Both the position numbers and the translations under genes were made by a program. Below are positions 47,008-57,938 of a stretch of DNA of 64,000 nucleotides, piece by piece. The stretch is from Ophiostoma sp. CBS 140.51. Its lineage: Eukaryota; Ascomycota; Sordariomycetes; Ophiostomatales; Ophiostomataceae. The stretch's first letter is position 1; every line of letters starts with the position of its first letter. The notes beneath the pieces are model-generated. The model worked only from the letters and a program-made list of their open reading frames with translations, was not told the DNA's origin and made no database searches. Location: NCBI GenBank assembly GCA_029298735.1, contig JANSLP010000118.1:24067-88066 (forward strand). Direction: 5' to 3'.

Positions 47008-49523
47008 ATGAACCTCCTTCCCCGCCTCCGTTGCGTCCAACACGCTCAACACGCTGCCTACGTCTCCGCCCCGCGCCGCTTCCTCTTCTGTAGCAGTAAC
47101 AGCCGTAGCTTTTCTTCTGCCTCACTTTTGCAACTCAATTCCATCTCATCCTCACACAACTGCCGTCCTCAGCCTTCCCGCCTCGCCTCGCACCGCCTCA
47201 ACCACCTCACATCTCGCACCTTCAGCGCATCCGCCACCATGGCCTTGACCGCCCAGGAGCTCAGCCAGTACCTGGCCGACGCACCGCCGAGTGTCGTTCG
47301 TCTCGAGATCGCCAAGCACTTTGATGCACTGTCTGATAGCCAGAAGCGCTATGCCCACTACATTAGCAGGTATGTTACGTTGTACTCCTTGATTTATTGC
47401 CTACCATCGTGACACGTGCGCTGACCAGGCCTCTCGTTGGCTGTGCACAGAGCCTCGTTTGCTGGCAACCGCATCGTGCTCCGCCAAGTCTCCCCCGAGG
47501 CCGAGTCCATCTTCGACTTTATCCTGGCCCTCAACACGGCCGCTGCCGGCGACTGGAAGGGCCTGGCTGCCAAGGCCGGCGTGGAGGAGGCCCACCTGAC
47601 GGCGTTCTTGCAGTACGCCGCGCAGTTTTTGGGAAACAGCGGGAACTACAAGAGCTTCGGTGACTCCAAGTTCATCCCGCGTGCCCCCGAGTCTGCTTTC
47701 GCTGCCCTGGCCAGCACATCGCCCGATGCCGAGAAACACTACAAGGCGACCAAGGGCGCCATCTTCTCGTCTGACAATGTCGGTCTGCTGCACCTCGGCT
47801 ACACCGACGACGGCCACCTGACGACCTACTACCCCGACTCGCCCGACATCACCAAGGACGAGATTGCCGGCGTGGCCAAGTGGATGGAGAAGAAGGGTCT
47901 GCTACCTGAGAACACTCGTCTGCGCAAGCAAAAGGGCAGCAATGTGTTTGAGCTGCTCATTGCGTCCGGCCAGACGTCCCCACCGGTCGACGGCCGCGAT
48001 ATCGGCAGCATTGAGACTGAGTTCTCTCTCGACGAGAGCGACTCAGCTGGCCTCAAGGGCGCCACGATTCGTCTTGTATATGGCGACTATGCTACGGAGA
48101 TGGCCGAGATTGCCAAGAACATTGCACAGGCTGCCGTGAACGCTGACAACGAGACCGAGACCAAGATGCATGAGGCGTACGCAAAATCGTTCTCCGAGGG
48201 TTCTCTGCTCGCCTTCAAGGACAGCCAGCGCTACTGGATCCGCGACAAGGGCCCCATGGTCGAGACTAACATTGGCTTCATCGAGACATACCGTGATCCT
48301 GCTGGCACACGCGGTGAGTGGGAGGGCTTTGTGGCCATGGTGAACCTGGAGCGGACACGTGCCTTTGGTGCGCTCGTCGACGCCGCCCCGACACTGATCC
48401 CGCTGTTGCCCTGGAGTGCCGACTTTGAAAAGGACAAGTTTTTGTCGCCCGACTTCACATCCCTCGAGGTTCTGACGTTTGCTGGCTCGGGTATCCCCGC
48501 CGGCATCAACATCCCCAACTACGATGACATCCGCCAAACAGAAGGTTTCAAGAACGTGTCCCTTGGCAACGTTCTGAGCGCCAAGGCGCCCAACGAGAAG
48601 ATCCCCTTTATCCGCGAGGAGGACCTGGCGCTGTACCAAAAGTACCGCGACGGTGCCTTTGAGGTTCAGGTCGGCTTGCACGAGCTGACGGGCCACGGCT
48701 GCGGCAAGCTGCTGCAGGAGACGAGCGCCGGCGTCTACAACTTTGACCACAACAACCCGCCAGTCAGCCCGCTGACCGGCAAGCCCGTGACGACATGGTA
48801 CAAGCCGGGCCAGACATGGGGTTCCGTGTTTGGTGGTCTGGCTGGCGCCTACGAGGAGTGCCGTGCTGAGCTGGTGGCCATGTACTTGAGCTGCGAGTTC
48901 CCTGTGCTCAAGATTTTCGGTTTTGGTGACGGCTCCAACGACATTGACGGCGAGGCCGGCGACGTCCTGTACGCCTCTTACCTCAGCATGGCCCGTGCCG
49001 GTCTGACATCCGTGGAGTTCTGGGACCCCAAGGGCCAAAAATGGGGCCAGGCGCATTGCCAGGCCCGCTTCTCGATTCTCAAGTGCTTCCTCGAGGCCGG
49101 TGACGACTTCTGCAAGCTAGAGTACGAGAACGACGACCTGTCTGATCTGACCATTAAGCTCGACCGGTCCAAGATTCTGACCACAGGTCGGAAGGGTAGG
49201 CCTTTTCCCGTTCCCTGACTATTATTTATTAACCACATGCTAACGTATTTTTAGCCGTCGGTGACTACCTCCAGAAGCTGCACATTTATAAGTCGACCGC
49301 CGACAAGACCAACGGCGTCGCCTTCTTTGCCGACAAGATGTCCGCCGTCGGCCTCGAATACTGGGGCACCAAGGTGCGCGACATTGTGCTCAAGAACAAG
49401 CAGCCGCGCAAGGTCTTTGTCCAGGCCAACACGCACTTAGACGAGGCCACGGGCAAGGTCACGCTCAAGGAGTACGACGCGACGCCCGAGGGTCTGATCC
49501 AGAGCTTTGCCGACCGCGAGTGA
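47008..49523 (+). CDS. DPP3: Dipeptidyl peptidase III, with possible mitochondrial and cytosolic starts
   Basis: Zinc exopeptidase of family M49, releasing dipeptides from short peptides. Exons are 47008-47369, 47451-49195 and 49255-49523; both introns (81 and 59 bp) keep the frame. Two in-frame starts exist. ATG 47239 (context GCCACCATGG) begins MALTAQELSQYL and gives 714 residues, close to the yeast enzyme. ATG 47008 adds 77 residues rich in Arg, Ser and His with no Asp or Glu, resembling a mitochondrial presequence, for 791 in total. Zinc site in 714-residue numbering: HELTGH (454-459), with Thr where human has Leu, and EECRAE (512-517). Motifs such as RYAHYISRASFAGNR across intron 1 and AVGDYLQKLHIYKSTAD across intron 2 confirm splicing. 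Neighbouring eL6 is convergent. Confidence 0.95.
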
Positions 49524-50686
49524 CTCTCAGAAAGGGGTTCGTTGCGTTTTAAATTGTCGAGCAAAATATGACTGGCTACTTATGTAAAAGAAAAATCCCA
49601 TGACGAATTATTATGAAAGTATTATGAAAGCATGTACATGCTGTGTAGCCATATTGCTTAGTGATATAAGGTACCTCTCATCTCATCAAGTGATACATCT
49701 CATGATGAGATTATAGATTTAATTTTGTATATTTTCATTTTGTTTTGTGGTTTCACGTATATTTGAAATATTTTTGAAAATAATACAACGCCGGACAAGA
49801 GAAAAAAAAAAAAATGAACCATCCACAAACAGACAAATCAATCAGTCGACATCAAATCACGAACACTTTGGAAGCCATAGCAAGATTGAATAAAATGATT
49901 TTGTTTTGTTTTTTGTTGTTTCTCAGTGTTTTTTTAAGTTTCCCTTTTTTGTGTCCCTTTCACTTTTTTTCTCTGCCCTCTCATAATAGTGATAAAGAGG
50001 ACGAACAAGATGTTGTGAAAAAAATAGTATTTCTTTTTCCTCCCCTTTTGAGATTTTGTGCCCATGCCCCAAAATGAAGACAAAGAGACTGGCGCCGATG
50101 CTCCCTCTAACCGACATCCCATCCACTTCTCTTTTAGTTTTTCTCCGTAAACCCCTTCTCGAATCACCTCACCTCGCACACATGGTATCCCTCGGTTCCT
50201 ATTTCGTTCCATCCCCATATTTTTGCCATTCATCCACGACAGCATGATCGAGTTTGGTTCCTCCTTGGTTGTCGGAGAGCAAAGCGAAAAGGTCGGTTGG
50301 CAGAAATAATAAGAGGAGACGGACTCGAAAAAACCTAAGGGTGGGAGGGCCATTGGTGATGATCGTTGTGTATAGCGATGAAAAAAAGAAAGAAAAAAAC
50401 CATAAAACATAAAAAACAGAAGCCGCGGGTAAAATAAAAGAGATGCGTAGGTAAAAACAGGAAGAGAATGAGACGAAGAAAAAGAAGAGAAGCAACAACG
50501 CTCAGTCTTCCTCTCCTCATTCGTTTTTGGTCGGGAAGTGATACGGTCGACGTTGAAAACGGTTGGGACTCCGTGATGGGATGGTTGGAATTTTAATAAT
50601 TTTCAATCGATCATATTATCCGTAATAAAACAAGAGAAAGGTGTATTGGTTGTGCTTTTTTTTCTTTGTCCGATTATCATCTCCGT
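49524..50686. other. Convergent 3' intergenic region of DPP III and eL6
   Basis: AT-rich, no gene. It includes the palindrome GCATGTACATGC (49630-49641) right after two copies of ATTATGAAAG, then an inverted repeat TCTCATCA...TGATGAGA (49681-49710). A 13-base A run lies near 49801-49814, and the plus strand is purine-rich at 50.37-50.5 kb. These are probably 3'-UTR and termination sequences. Confidence 0.5.
49609..49710. repeat. Palindrome and inverted-repeat cluster in DPP III 3' region
   Basis: Within 100 bp downstream of the DPP III stop are a 10-bp direct repeat (ATTATGAAAG), a perfect 12-bp palindrome (GCATGTACATGC) and an 8-bp perfect inverted repeat (TCTCATCA/TGATGAGA, 14-base loop). 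They could form RNA hairpins in the 3' UTR; function unknown. Confidence 0.6.
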
Positions 50687-51731
50687 CTACCACTTCATCT
50701 CGTGGGGCTTGTCGCCCTTGCGCAGGCTGAAGGATGTTGCCAGGTAGCTGCCGAGGAGCTCAACCTTCTTGATGTTGGCAATCAGGGCCTTGTCGATGGC
50801 CTTCTGGTCGGCCACGCGCGTCGTCGCAATCTCCTTCTTCTGGGAGGTTGTTAGTTGGTGTTCGTGGTGTACATTGCCATCAAAACCACCGGACTGTGTG
50901 ACTTACCTGGGGCTTCTCGCCCTGCTGGAAGAAAGCCTCCTCGCCGGCCTTCTGCTTGGCCTTGTCGGCGGTGAAGTAGTTGGGTGCCGCAATCTCCTCA
51001 ATCTTCTTGGCATCGACGCCAGCCAGGTCGACCTTCTCTGATGTCGCAATAACGTACTTGGCGTTGACTCTCCGCAGGGGGACGCCGTTGATCTTGAAGG
51101 GGCCGGTGACGAGCAGAACACCCTGGTCGAGGTTCTTCAGGAGGACCACGCGCTTGCCGCGGAAGCGGCCGGCGACGAGGATCAGGATGGTGCCAGGAAC
51201 CAGGGACTTGCGGGGGTTCCAGGGGCGGAGGGCCTTGCGGACCTGTTGGGTGAGTTAGTAGGTGTTCGTGAATGTGTTCAGCTGTCTCCAAATGTCTTCT
51301 CTTCGACGGTCGAACTTCGAGGCGGGCTTCCATTCGATGCAGCGATGCGGTCCGGTGCGGATCTCTTTCCTCCTCTTTCCAGCTGGACAATGCCTCCTTG
51401 TCTAAGACAGAGACACATCCAACCATCGCAGACCAAGATCGTGACCCAATCCCGTCCATTCCATCATCCAATGCACCGCATTCATCCCGCATCGTCCGCA
51501 TCGATCCATGGCCGGCTTCGGTTGCTCGGCTTCCTCCTCTTGTTGTCCGTTCCTGCAACGCTCGCCCGCCTCGTCCGTTCTTCGTCCTCCTCCATCTTCT
51601 CGTCCCAAACGCACCTTCTTCGGCTGTGCGTCGTCCTCAGCCGGGTACCACTTCTGGGCCCGCTGGGTGTGGTGAGGCACAGTCCGCGAGGACTTGCCGA
51701 ACTTCTTCGTCGAGGGGGCGGTGGGCGACAT
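50687..51731 (-). CDS. RPL6: 60S ribosomal protein eL6
   Basis: Cytosolic large-subunit ribosomal protein eL6, 201 residues. Minus-strand exons are 51731-51615, 51242-50907 and 50839-50687, all joining in phase 0. Exon 1 encodes [20 protein letters not shown]...QPKK, exon 2 [22 protein letters not shown] with the KOW-type RNA-binding fold and [11 protein letters not shown], and exon 3 the lysine-rich C-terminus ending [10 protein letters not shown]. Intron 1 (372 bp) is long for this window, a common trait of fungal ribosomal-protein genes; I looked for a box C/D snoRNA in it and did not find a convincing one. Two telobox-like words (TTAGGG and AAACCCTA) lie 180-235 bp upstream. The promoter is shared with divergent Rpn13. 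Confidence 0.95.
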
Positions 51732-52558
51732 GGTATCGGAATTGAAAAAGGAATGAAGACGCCTTCGATTTGCTGGTCCCGGAGTCGCGATGTTGTGCGG
51801 CGATGATACTGGGGTGTTGTGTGTAGATGTGCGGGTTGGCCTAAGAAGTCGAAGGAGGTTTTAAGAAAAAAACCACACAATCCGAAAGTCCAGTACGGGA
51901 AGCGCAGAAAGTTAGGGCGGAAAAAAAATTGGTTAGCCAACCCACCAAGAGACGCAAACCCTATCAGCACAGGATTCTCCGATTTTATTTTTGTGTGCGG
52001 CGTTAATAATTTCGCAGAGGGGGGAAAGAAGTGGGGCCATGCCATGGAAAAAACTGGAAGGGAAAGGCAAGAAGGGAAAAATGAGCGGCCAATGGGAGCG
52101 GGCATAAAGACCCACCTGTCGAAGGCTTACTTATCGTGCGCTTATCTTCACGTGTTTAGAGGAAAGAGTTAGCACATGACCAGTCACATGCATGTTTTAC
52201 AAACCCCACTGCTGACTCTTCATCCGCCACCTGGCAGCACCTTGCGCCACCTGGCAACCCACCTAGCTTGCCTCGCTGCAGACGTCACGACATTGGCGCC
52301 TGTGGGCTGGCTGTGACCAACGGCCGCCTGTTGCCAAAGCAGAAGCTCCGCAAGCTCCAACGCTCCAACGCTTCAACGTCTCTGTTGTTCCCCCCTCATC
52401 ATCACCAACATTCACCAACAATCCACACGATAGCATCACATTATCCATTTCCAGCCCACAACACGTGTTTCCGGTTGTGCACGCATTCGAATTGATTCTC
52501 AGAATTCACCAACAAACCATTCTTGTCGACATAGCGCATCCCACAGCTCGTCGCGACC
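51732..52558. promoter_or_regulatory. Shared divergent promoter of eL6 and Rpn13
   Basis: 827 bp between the two start codons, with no other gene. The eL6 side carries telobox-like words; the Rpn13 side has a 10-bp palindrome AACACGTGTT (52460-52469) about 90 bp before the Rpn13 ATG. There are also short repeats of CACCTGGCA (52226-52260) and CTCCAACGCT (52356-52376). Confidence 0.5.
51912..51963. promoter_or_regulatory. Two telobox-like elements upstream of eL6
   Basis: TTAGGG at 51912-51917 and AAACCCTA at 51956-51963, in opposite orientations about 45 bp apart, 180-235 bp before the eL6 start codon. Telomere-repeat-like boxes bound by Tbf1-type Myb factors regulate ribosomal-protein genes in Candida and are frequent in fungal RP promoters. 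The element function here is inferred. Confidence 0.45.
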
Positions 52559-54513
52559 ATGTCAATAATCCCAGCTATCACGTTCAAGGCTGGCCTCTGT
52601 GAGGTGGACGTATGTTAATAACGAAGCTTATTCACCCATTCTCCGAAGGAACTACGATGCTAACAATAGCTCACCGACCAGACATCAAGCCGGCCTCACA
52701 AGGTAAAGGCCCTGCCCGAGCCGGGCTACATCTTTCTGTACGCCGAAGATGGTGAGTCGATTTTGAACCGGCCAATTGCTTCGCCACCGATCGTTTCGTT
52801 GACACTGACCCTTTCCTCCTTTCCCCCCAGAACTCACCCACTTTTGCTGGCGGCCAAGGGACGTCCTGATGGAAGACGCACCACTCAACCTCGTCATGGT
52901 TCCCACCGACGGCCGCTTTATCCCCTATGAAGGCACCGGCGACCATGCCTCGTCCAAGACCAACGGCCGCATCTTTGTCCTCAAGTTTGAATCGTCCTCC
53001 CAGCGCCACCTCTTCTGGCTCCAGTCCAAACCCCAGAGCCCCGACGGCAACCCGGCCTGGCTCAGCCCACGCGACCGCAAGATTGGCCAGCTCGTTGACC
53101 AGATGCTTCAGGGTGAGGAGCCCGACGTCGACGGCGAGCTGGCCGAGGTGCGTGGGAGCAGCAACGACAACAACCGGAGGGGTGGTGGTGGCGGCGCCAG
53201 CGGTGGTGATGCCGACGACGACGAGACGATGGAGGACGTCGAGGGCCACCACGGCAGCGGCAGCGGTCCTGGCGGTGCCGGTTCCGGCGCAACGGGCGGC
53301 GATGTCCGCGACGAAGGAGAAGATTCCCGCGAAGGCGGTGCCGACGGAGCAAGAGCGTAGGTGTTTGATCTTCCTTTCCGACAGCGCGATGTGTATGAGG
53401 AGACGATGGAGAGAAGACGAGAGAGACGAAGAGAGAAGAGAAGAAAGACAGCTGGGAGCGAGAGCAGCACCGGCAAAGGCAAAGCACGGCGCTACATGAA
53501 AGGCATGAAGAAGGGGGCTCGCAAGGACTGTCGAGTCACAAAGAGGCGGTAAAGGACCGCGCAATGATACTCTTCCTCCCCGTCTGCACCTGCGGCTACC
53601 CAACAGCCAGACGACTGCCCAGCGGAGCCTCAGCTCACCCTCTCATGGCACTGGTTTCAAGCGTTGTTTTTATGCATTTTTTACCTGTCAGTTATTAACC
53701 ATAGAGCGTTTGCTAAACCAAAAAGAAAAACAGTTTACAATTCAGACAAGGATCCAAAATGTGGCTGGTGCTGGCGGGTGCTAGTGGCGTTGTTGTTAAA
53801 TAGACTGGCGTTTGCTTTCTCTCTCGTGCTGTCTCTGTCTCTCTGTTTCTCTGTCTCTCTTCTCTATTCTCAGCACATTCTTTGTTCAACTCTTTCTCCA
53901 TATCTACGAATCACATTACTAACTCACTCTTTACAGAGCCTCATCATCGGCACCAGACGCAGCCACAGTCGTCCGCAATCTACTGGCATCACTCGGTCAA
54001 GAAGGTAACCTCGGTGCCGGTGGTGCAGCCGCAGGCGTCGGCCAGGCACGCGACAAGGCCTACCCACTACTCAACGATTTGCTCGAGACCAAGGTCACCA
54101 TCCCCATGGTCCGCAACGCCAGCGAAGAGTACATTGACGGCCTCCTCAACTACCTGCCGCCCACAGTCTTGATTTTGAGCCAGCAGGAGGCTAGCGAGGA
54201 CGGTGGTGATTTGGTTGAGCCTACTGCCGAGGCTGCTGCCGCCGCCAAGGCTGCCATGTCCATGGCCGAGAAGAAGAACTTGCTCGAAAAGGTGCTGCGT
54301 AGCCCGCAGTTCTCGCAGAGTCTGGCCAGTCTGTCCATGGCCATCCGCGACGGTGGTCTGCCGAGCATTGCCGATGCACTGGCCATCCCCGTTAAGAATC
54401 AGGGCTTCTTGACGGGTGGCGCCATGCCCATGGGCGGTGGCGAGGCCGTCGAGGCGTTTGTGGAGGGCGTCAAGACGGCAGTCCAGGAGAAGCTGGAGAA
54501 GCAGAAGCAGTAG
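52559..54513 (+). CDS. RPN13: 26S proteasome ubiquitin receptor Rpn13 (ADRM1)
   Basis: Proteasome regulatory-particle subunit that binds ubiquitin and recruits the deubiquitinase Uch37/Uch2. Exons are 52559-52609, 52670-52751, 52831-53356 and 53937-54513, giving 411 residues. The N-terminal Pru domain (about 1-125) starts MSIIPAITFKAGLCEVD and continues KPEP-like ALPEPGYIFLYAED and ELTHFCWRPRD. A Gly/Asp-rich linker follows (about 140-219). The C-terminal RPN13_C/DEUBAD domain (about 223-405) contains DLLETKVTIPMVRNASEEYIDG-type and LLEKVLRSPQFSQSLASLS blocks. The last intron is 580 bp, the longest here, with a GTAGGT donor and ACTAAC branch site before TTACAG. It carries an in-frame TAG at its first codon, so retention would yield a 220-residue Pru-only protein. 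An inner exon inside it cannot be excluded. Confidence 0.9.
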
Positions 54514-54943
54514 GCGAAACAAGAGGGGAAATTGGGCCACAGGGAAGTTGTGGTGATTGTAGACTACTTATATGACACACATGTGTATATTAATGCAAAT
54601 CTGAGCATAAATACAAAAGCAAATCAAAAGCAGAAATAAGATATTGTGTCGTAGCCTTGCCATGAAGTGTCGTTGAAAGATGCACAGTGTAAAACAGTGT
54701 TTGTATTATATAACACTGTACGGCGCACCTCAACCAATAGGGGCGCTAGTTGGACCCATTTGTAGCTACCCTTGTTTTGCCTGTTGCTGCATTTCTTGTT
54801 TTCGTTGATTCTCATTCTCATGCTCACCTCACATCGTAAACACGACACACTCGAACTCATCGTCTTTCGGTTTCTCGCTCATTTATCTCATATATTTACC
54901 CACGATTGACCCATTTCTTGCATCCAGAACGCCAACTACCGCC
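54514..54943. promoter_or_regulatory. Rpn13-Cus2 intergenic region with CCAAT box
   Basis: This 430 bp spacer holds the Rpn13 terminator (AT-rich) and the Cus2 promoter. A CCAAT pentamer at 54734-54738 lies about 205 bp before the Cus2 ATG and could bind the HAP/CBF complex; the function is inferred from position. Confidence 0.4.
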
Positions 54944-56431
54944 ATGGCCGACCAAGAGGTGGCCCAAATCTGGACATTTCCAACCGATATATCACAGTTT
55001 GACGATGATGAGCGCATCTCCTACTCACGGCTCGACCGCAAGTACATTGCTGTGCAGGATGACGGTACAGAGTTTGAGTTTGACCAGTCTCTGAAGCGCT
55101 GGATCCCGCTGGCCGACGATGGCTCAGGCGACAACGCCGACGCGCCAAACGACCCTTCTGCCTATGCCGAGACTCAACAACAAGCTGGCAACTCCTCAGA
55201 TAGCAGGAAGCGGAAGCCTGACCATTCTTACTACAATGACAATAATAGCGAGGTAAGCTGCACCCGTTGTTGCCGCTGCCGCCGCCTGTGTGCAGCTGTC
55301 TCTGCGCTGCCCTTCAACTTCACCTGAATGTCAAAAAGAACATGACCGAGATTCATCGTCTCGGCCAAAGAAACTGACCACTTTCAATTTTCGTCTCGGC
55401 TTTTCGCCTACCCGCTCTCTTTTTATATTTTATAGCCACGAGATTCAAATCAAAATGGCCGACGAGGAGACAACATCGGCAATGGCGCCCCTGTCGGCAA
55501 CAGCAACAAGCGCGCCAAAGCACAGAATGCTCCCCGCCAGCCCAAACAAAATACCGCCGTCTACGTCACGGGCCTGCCCACCGATGCAACCGCCGACGAG
55601 GTCGCCGAGTTGTTCTCGCGCAAGTGCGGCGTGATTGCCGAGGAAATCGACTCGGGCCGCCCGCGCATCAAGATGTACACTAACAGCGACGGCTCCTTCA
55701 AGGGCGATGCGCTCATTGTTTTCTTTAAACCGCAGAGTGTTGAGATGGCCATTATGCTACTGGACGACACGGATTTCCGGTGGGCGCCGACTCCCGGAAG
55801 TGCCGAAGCAGGAAGGATGCATGTCCAGGCGGCCGACTCGAGCTACAAGAAGACCAACTACCAGAGCGAGGCCAGTACATCAGCAGCTGGAACGCCGGGG
55901 GCGGCAGGAGAGTCAATGTCTACACCTACCCCTACACCACCAGCAGGGCCCCGCGTCAAGAATACGAACCAGGACAAGCAAAAGATTATCAAAAAGACAC
56001 AAAAGCTCGATGCCAAGCTGGCCGACTGGAGCAGCGACGAGGACGAGCGGTTTGCAGGCATGACGGGAGGAAATAACAGGAACCGCAAGTGGGACAAGGC
56101 CGTTGTCCTCAAGCACATGTTTACGCTCGCCGAGCTCGACGAAGACCCAGCTGCGCTCCTCGACATCAAGGAGGACATTCGCGAGGAGTGCAGCAAGCTG
56201 GGCGATGTGACGAATGTAGTCCTCTTTGACCAAGAGGCTGCAGGTATTGTCAGTGTCAAGTTCAAGACGGCCGAAGCAGCAGCAGCGTGTGTACGTTTGA
56301 TGGGCGGGCGTGCCTTTGACGGCCGGATTGTGGAGGCGACGTTGGCAACAGGGAGGGAGAAGTACCGCAAGTCTAAAAAGGGCGACGATGAGGACGGCGG
56401 CAAGGGCAGCAGCGACGAGGATGACGATTAG
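54944..56431 (+). CDS. CUS2: Cus2 / Tat-SF1-type U2 snRNP splicing factor
   Basis: RNA-binding splicing factor that in yeast helps U2 snRNA folding and binds SF3b. Exons are 54944-55252 and 55436-56431 (183 bp intron, GTAAGC donor, in phase 0), giving 434 residues. The acidic N-terminus starts MADQEVAQIWTFPTDI and includes the FEFDQSLKRWIPL motif of the family. RRM1 spans about 142-225 (AVYVTGLP as RNP2, FKGDALIVF as RNP1). A linker precedes KWDKAVVLKHMFTLAELDEDP. The C-terminal RRM (about 310-405) carries R-A-F at 395-397 in LMGGRAFDGR, the R-X-F motif of U2AF-homology domains that bind ULM peptides such as those of SF3b1. A short acidic Ser tail ends the protein. Confidence 0.92.
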
Positions 56432-56846
56432 TCGTGGGCGGCAGAGGTGCTCGATAGAGTGGCTGCTTTTCTTTGTGTACTATTCCACCTGTGGTCTCTT
56501 GGAATCTTGTATTATTCGGGATCGTGTTCAAATACATCAATAGAATTTGATAAATTTCCACTAATTTATTTGGTGTTCATTTTGGGAGCAATATCTGTTT
56601 GACATATTCTATTTTTGTATTTTGATTTTAATACATATCATTTTATTCAATTTTTTTTTCCTTTACTACCAACAGGTCCTCCTATCAGCACACCCATCCA
56701 CCTTATACATAATCATCATGCCGTCAAAAGTGGTATATCGTTACAAAAGAGAAAAAGTAAAGAAAAAAGCAAACTAGCTTGCAATGTCCAGATAAATAAC
56801 AGACAAGTTGAGTGAAGACACCGTCGTGGACTGAGCTAGACGATAC
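56432..56846. other. Convergent 3' intergenic region
   Basis: 415 bp of AT-rich sequence between the convergent Cus2 and luciferase-like genes. No gene seen. Confidence 0.6.
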
Positions 56847-57938
56847 TTACAGCATCTCTGGCTCGGCAGACGGCAGCGTCAGCTCAACTCTTTGCGCCAT
56901 AGTGTACCAGATGGCCGCTTCGACGATGCGAGCAATGATAGCGAGATCACTTTCGTCTAAGTTTGTTAGTAGTGCATTTTGACAGTAAGGGAAAGGAGAG
57001 AACCTACCCCTCGGCGCGTAAATCATGACAAAGGTCGGCGGCAGAGGTGCCTTGACCCAGCCCGCAGAAAAGGCCAGCGGGTGCCGTTGGCCCCAGCCCT
57101 TGTCCAGCACCTCCTTGATGTCGTCCGGGTGCAGACTCATGTGCATGGACTTTTCCGAGTCGTGGATGTGGAAAATCTCGCCCTGGCCCCAGACGTTGAC
57201 GGGGTGGCGCGCAAACAGACCGAAACCGTGCTTCTCGATGCATGACGTGGCCGTACACAGGGTGTCGGGGTGTTGACGAGTCAAGTTTTCGACGGCAGCA
57301 CGGAGTTGGTCGTAGCATGCAGTTGAGGCTTGTTGGTCGAGCTGCCGTTGCGGTGCGAGGCCGGCTACCTGCGGCCGGGGCCCGGGACGGTACGGCAGCT
57401 CTTTTTGGTCGTCACCACTGCCCTTCAGAATACCACGAGACGGCGCCAAGTTCGGGTCGGCTTCGGGTGGGCTGTTGTAGACGTCTCTCAGAGCAAACAT
57501 GCGGAGCCACAACAGGCGGAGGTAGCCAACAAAGGTGGGTGGTGTCCCACCGGGGCCCAACAACAAGAAATTGAGGTAGTCGTTGCGGACGAGCAGGGCG
57601 ACAGGGACAGCCACTATAATAGCCTTGAGCATGGACAGTTGCATAAAGTGCATACCGGTGATTAGCAACAGAGAACTGACGAGCATGGCCCAGGCGTCCA
57701 AGGTGACGGAGAAGGGGTTCTGGTGGATGACCATGTTGAGAGAAAGGTCGCCAGTCTCGTGGTGTTGGTGTGTATGGGTGTGAGCGTCGTGCTGCTTGGT
57801 GAGGGACAACGAGGAGAGCGAGGTCGAGGTGGACACCGACGGTCTTGACGGGCTAGGCGAAGGATATAGAGACGGCGATGAAGTGGGCATGGCGTGAAGA
57901 GGGTCGACATCGGTCGACGTCACAGTAAGAGTTGCCAT
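56847..57938 (-). CDS. Membrane-anchored luciferase-like-domain protein
   Basis: Fungal protein of unknown activity with a C-terminal luciferase-like domain (the DUF5519/'Luciferase' Pfam type). Minus-strand exons are 57938-57008 and 56956-56847 (52 bp intron), 346 residues. The ATG at 57938 (CAACATGG) is the first in frame; the longer open frame upstream starts only with TTG. A Ser/Thr/Pro- and His-rich N-terminus (1-70) is followed by two hydrophobic helices (about 83-99 and 103-118). The domain lies at about 225-335: CIEKHGFGLFARHP, EIFHIHDSEKSMHMSLHPDDIKEVLDKGWGQRHPL, then FVMIYAPRDESDLAIIARIVEAAIWY across the intron. The stop codon TAA overlaps a consensus donor (CT|GTAAGT), so a spliced alternative C-terminus is conceivable, but I saw no good acceptor. 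Confidence 0.82.
   Translation of the reverse strand: MATLTVTSTDVDPLHAMPTSSPSLYPSPSPSRPSVSTSTSLSSLSLTKQHDAHTHTHQHHETGDLSLNMVIHQNPFSVTLDAWAMLVSSLLLITGMHFMQLSMLKAIIVAVPVALLVRNDYLNFLLLGPGGTPPTFVGYLRLLWLRMFALRDVYNSPPEADPNLAPSRGILKGSGDDQKELPYRPGPRPQVAGLAPQRQLDQQASTACYDQLRAAVENLTRQHPDTLCTATSCIEKHGFGLFARHPVNVWGQGEIFHIHDSEKSMHMSLHPDDIKEVLDKGWGQRHPLAFSAGWVKAPLPPTFVMIYAPRGRFSPFPYCQNALLTNLDESDLAIIARIVEAAIWYTMAQRVELTLPSAEPEML

Noticed and set aside
51243..51614. Possible box C/D snoRNA in the long first intron of eL6
   Set aside because: An ATGATGG-like C box and a CTGA D box can be found on the sense strand but lie about 180 bases apart with no terminal stem, so the match is not convincing.
53361..53552. 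Arg/Lys-rich 63-codon frame inside the Rpn13 intron
   Set aside because: It would need a different donor that includes the in-frame TAG; the GTAGGT donor to TTACAG acceptor joins the frame exactly and leaves this stretch intronic. Not fully excluded as an alternative exon.
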